Origin: Pseudomonadota bacterium
GTDB taxonomy: Bacteria > Pseudomonadota > Alphaproteobacteria > Sphingomonadales > Sphingomonadaceae
Direction of reading: 5' to 3'
NCBI GenBank assembly: GCA_023390415.1
Contig: JAEWCW010000182.1
Location: 1 to 6,200, forward strand
DNA length: 6,200 nt
The stretch's first letter is position 1. Every line of letters starts with the position of its first letter. The notes below the pieces were generated by a model that searched no databases, was not told the origin of the DNA, and saw only the letters and a list, made by a program, of their open reading frames with translations. This document shows, one piece after another, positions 6,149 through 6,200 of this stretch. A program made the position numbers and the translations under genes.

Positions 6149-6200
6149 CAGCCGCCGCCTAGGGCCCGCCCACGGTTACCGCCATGGTGGGGCGCCCCCG
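6146..6200 (-). other. Possible 3' tail of a gene upstream of folK
   Basis: On the - strand one frame is open from the window edge to a TGA whose last base is the A of the folK ATG, giving about 16 codons ending in a Gly-rich tail (ALGGG). The TGATG junction mirrors the one between the barrel and EAL genes. It is too short to identify, and the stretch could instead be ordinary intergenic sequence. Confidence 0.25.

Noticed and set aside
6183..6200. Start of a + strand gene at the ATG near the window edge
   Set aside because: There is no ribosome-binding site and only six codons are available, so it cannot be supported.

Overview
This is a GC-rich chromosomal window with densely packed genes. 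Its codon use favours G/C at third positions, and it holds a tRNA-Lys(UUU) with encoded CCA, a canonical folK, and CHASE2 and class III cyclase signalling proteins. This suggests an alphaproteobacterium, most likely of the Sphingomonadales. The taxonomic call is an inference from composition and gene style, not from a marker gene.

Layout. (1) Bases 74-3516, + strand: a two-gene, translationally coupled unit (TGATG junction). The first gene encodes an exported outer-membrane beta-barrel protein that resembles the barrel half of SlaM/DUF560 proteins. The second encodes an inner-membrane CHASE2-GGDEF-EAL protein whose GGDEF motif has decayed to DETGL while every EAL catalytic residue I could locate is intact, so a c-di-GMP phosphodiesterase is predicted. 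(2) Bases 3500-3742, - strand: a small exported protein of unknown function whose 3' end overlaps the end of the EAL gene. (3) Bases 3743-3827: a short divergent intergenic region with a good sigma70-like promoter that points at the next gene and predicts a leaderless transcript. (4) Bases 3828-5561, + strand: a soluble three-part protein with a TPR-like N-terminus, a Rossmann/SLOG-like middle domain and a C-terminal class III nucleotidyl cyclase domain with non-standard substrate-selecting residues. (5) Bases 5568-5643, - strand: tRNA-Lys(UUU). (6) Bases 5657-6148, - strand: folK (folate biosynthesis), whose 3' end carries a candidate promoter for the tRNA.

How the genes may work together. 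The barrel and the CHASE2-EAL protein are very likely made together. The simplest model is an envelope or periplasmic sensing unit that lowers c-di-GMP. The neighbouring cyclase is a separate transcription unit that would make a cyclic nucleotide in response to a ligand sensed by its TPR and SLOG-like parts. Whether the two second-messenger units interact is unknown. folK and tRNA-Lys are housekeeping genes, and nothing in the window (no IS, integrase, direct repeat or CRISPR) marks a mobile island. The most unusual items are the TPR/SLOG-like/cyclase fusion with its altered active site and the barrel/CHASE2-EAL coupling. No stretch over 300 bases lacks a gene.
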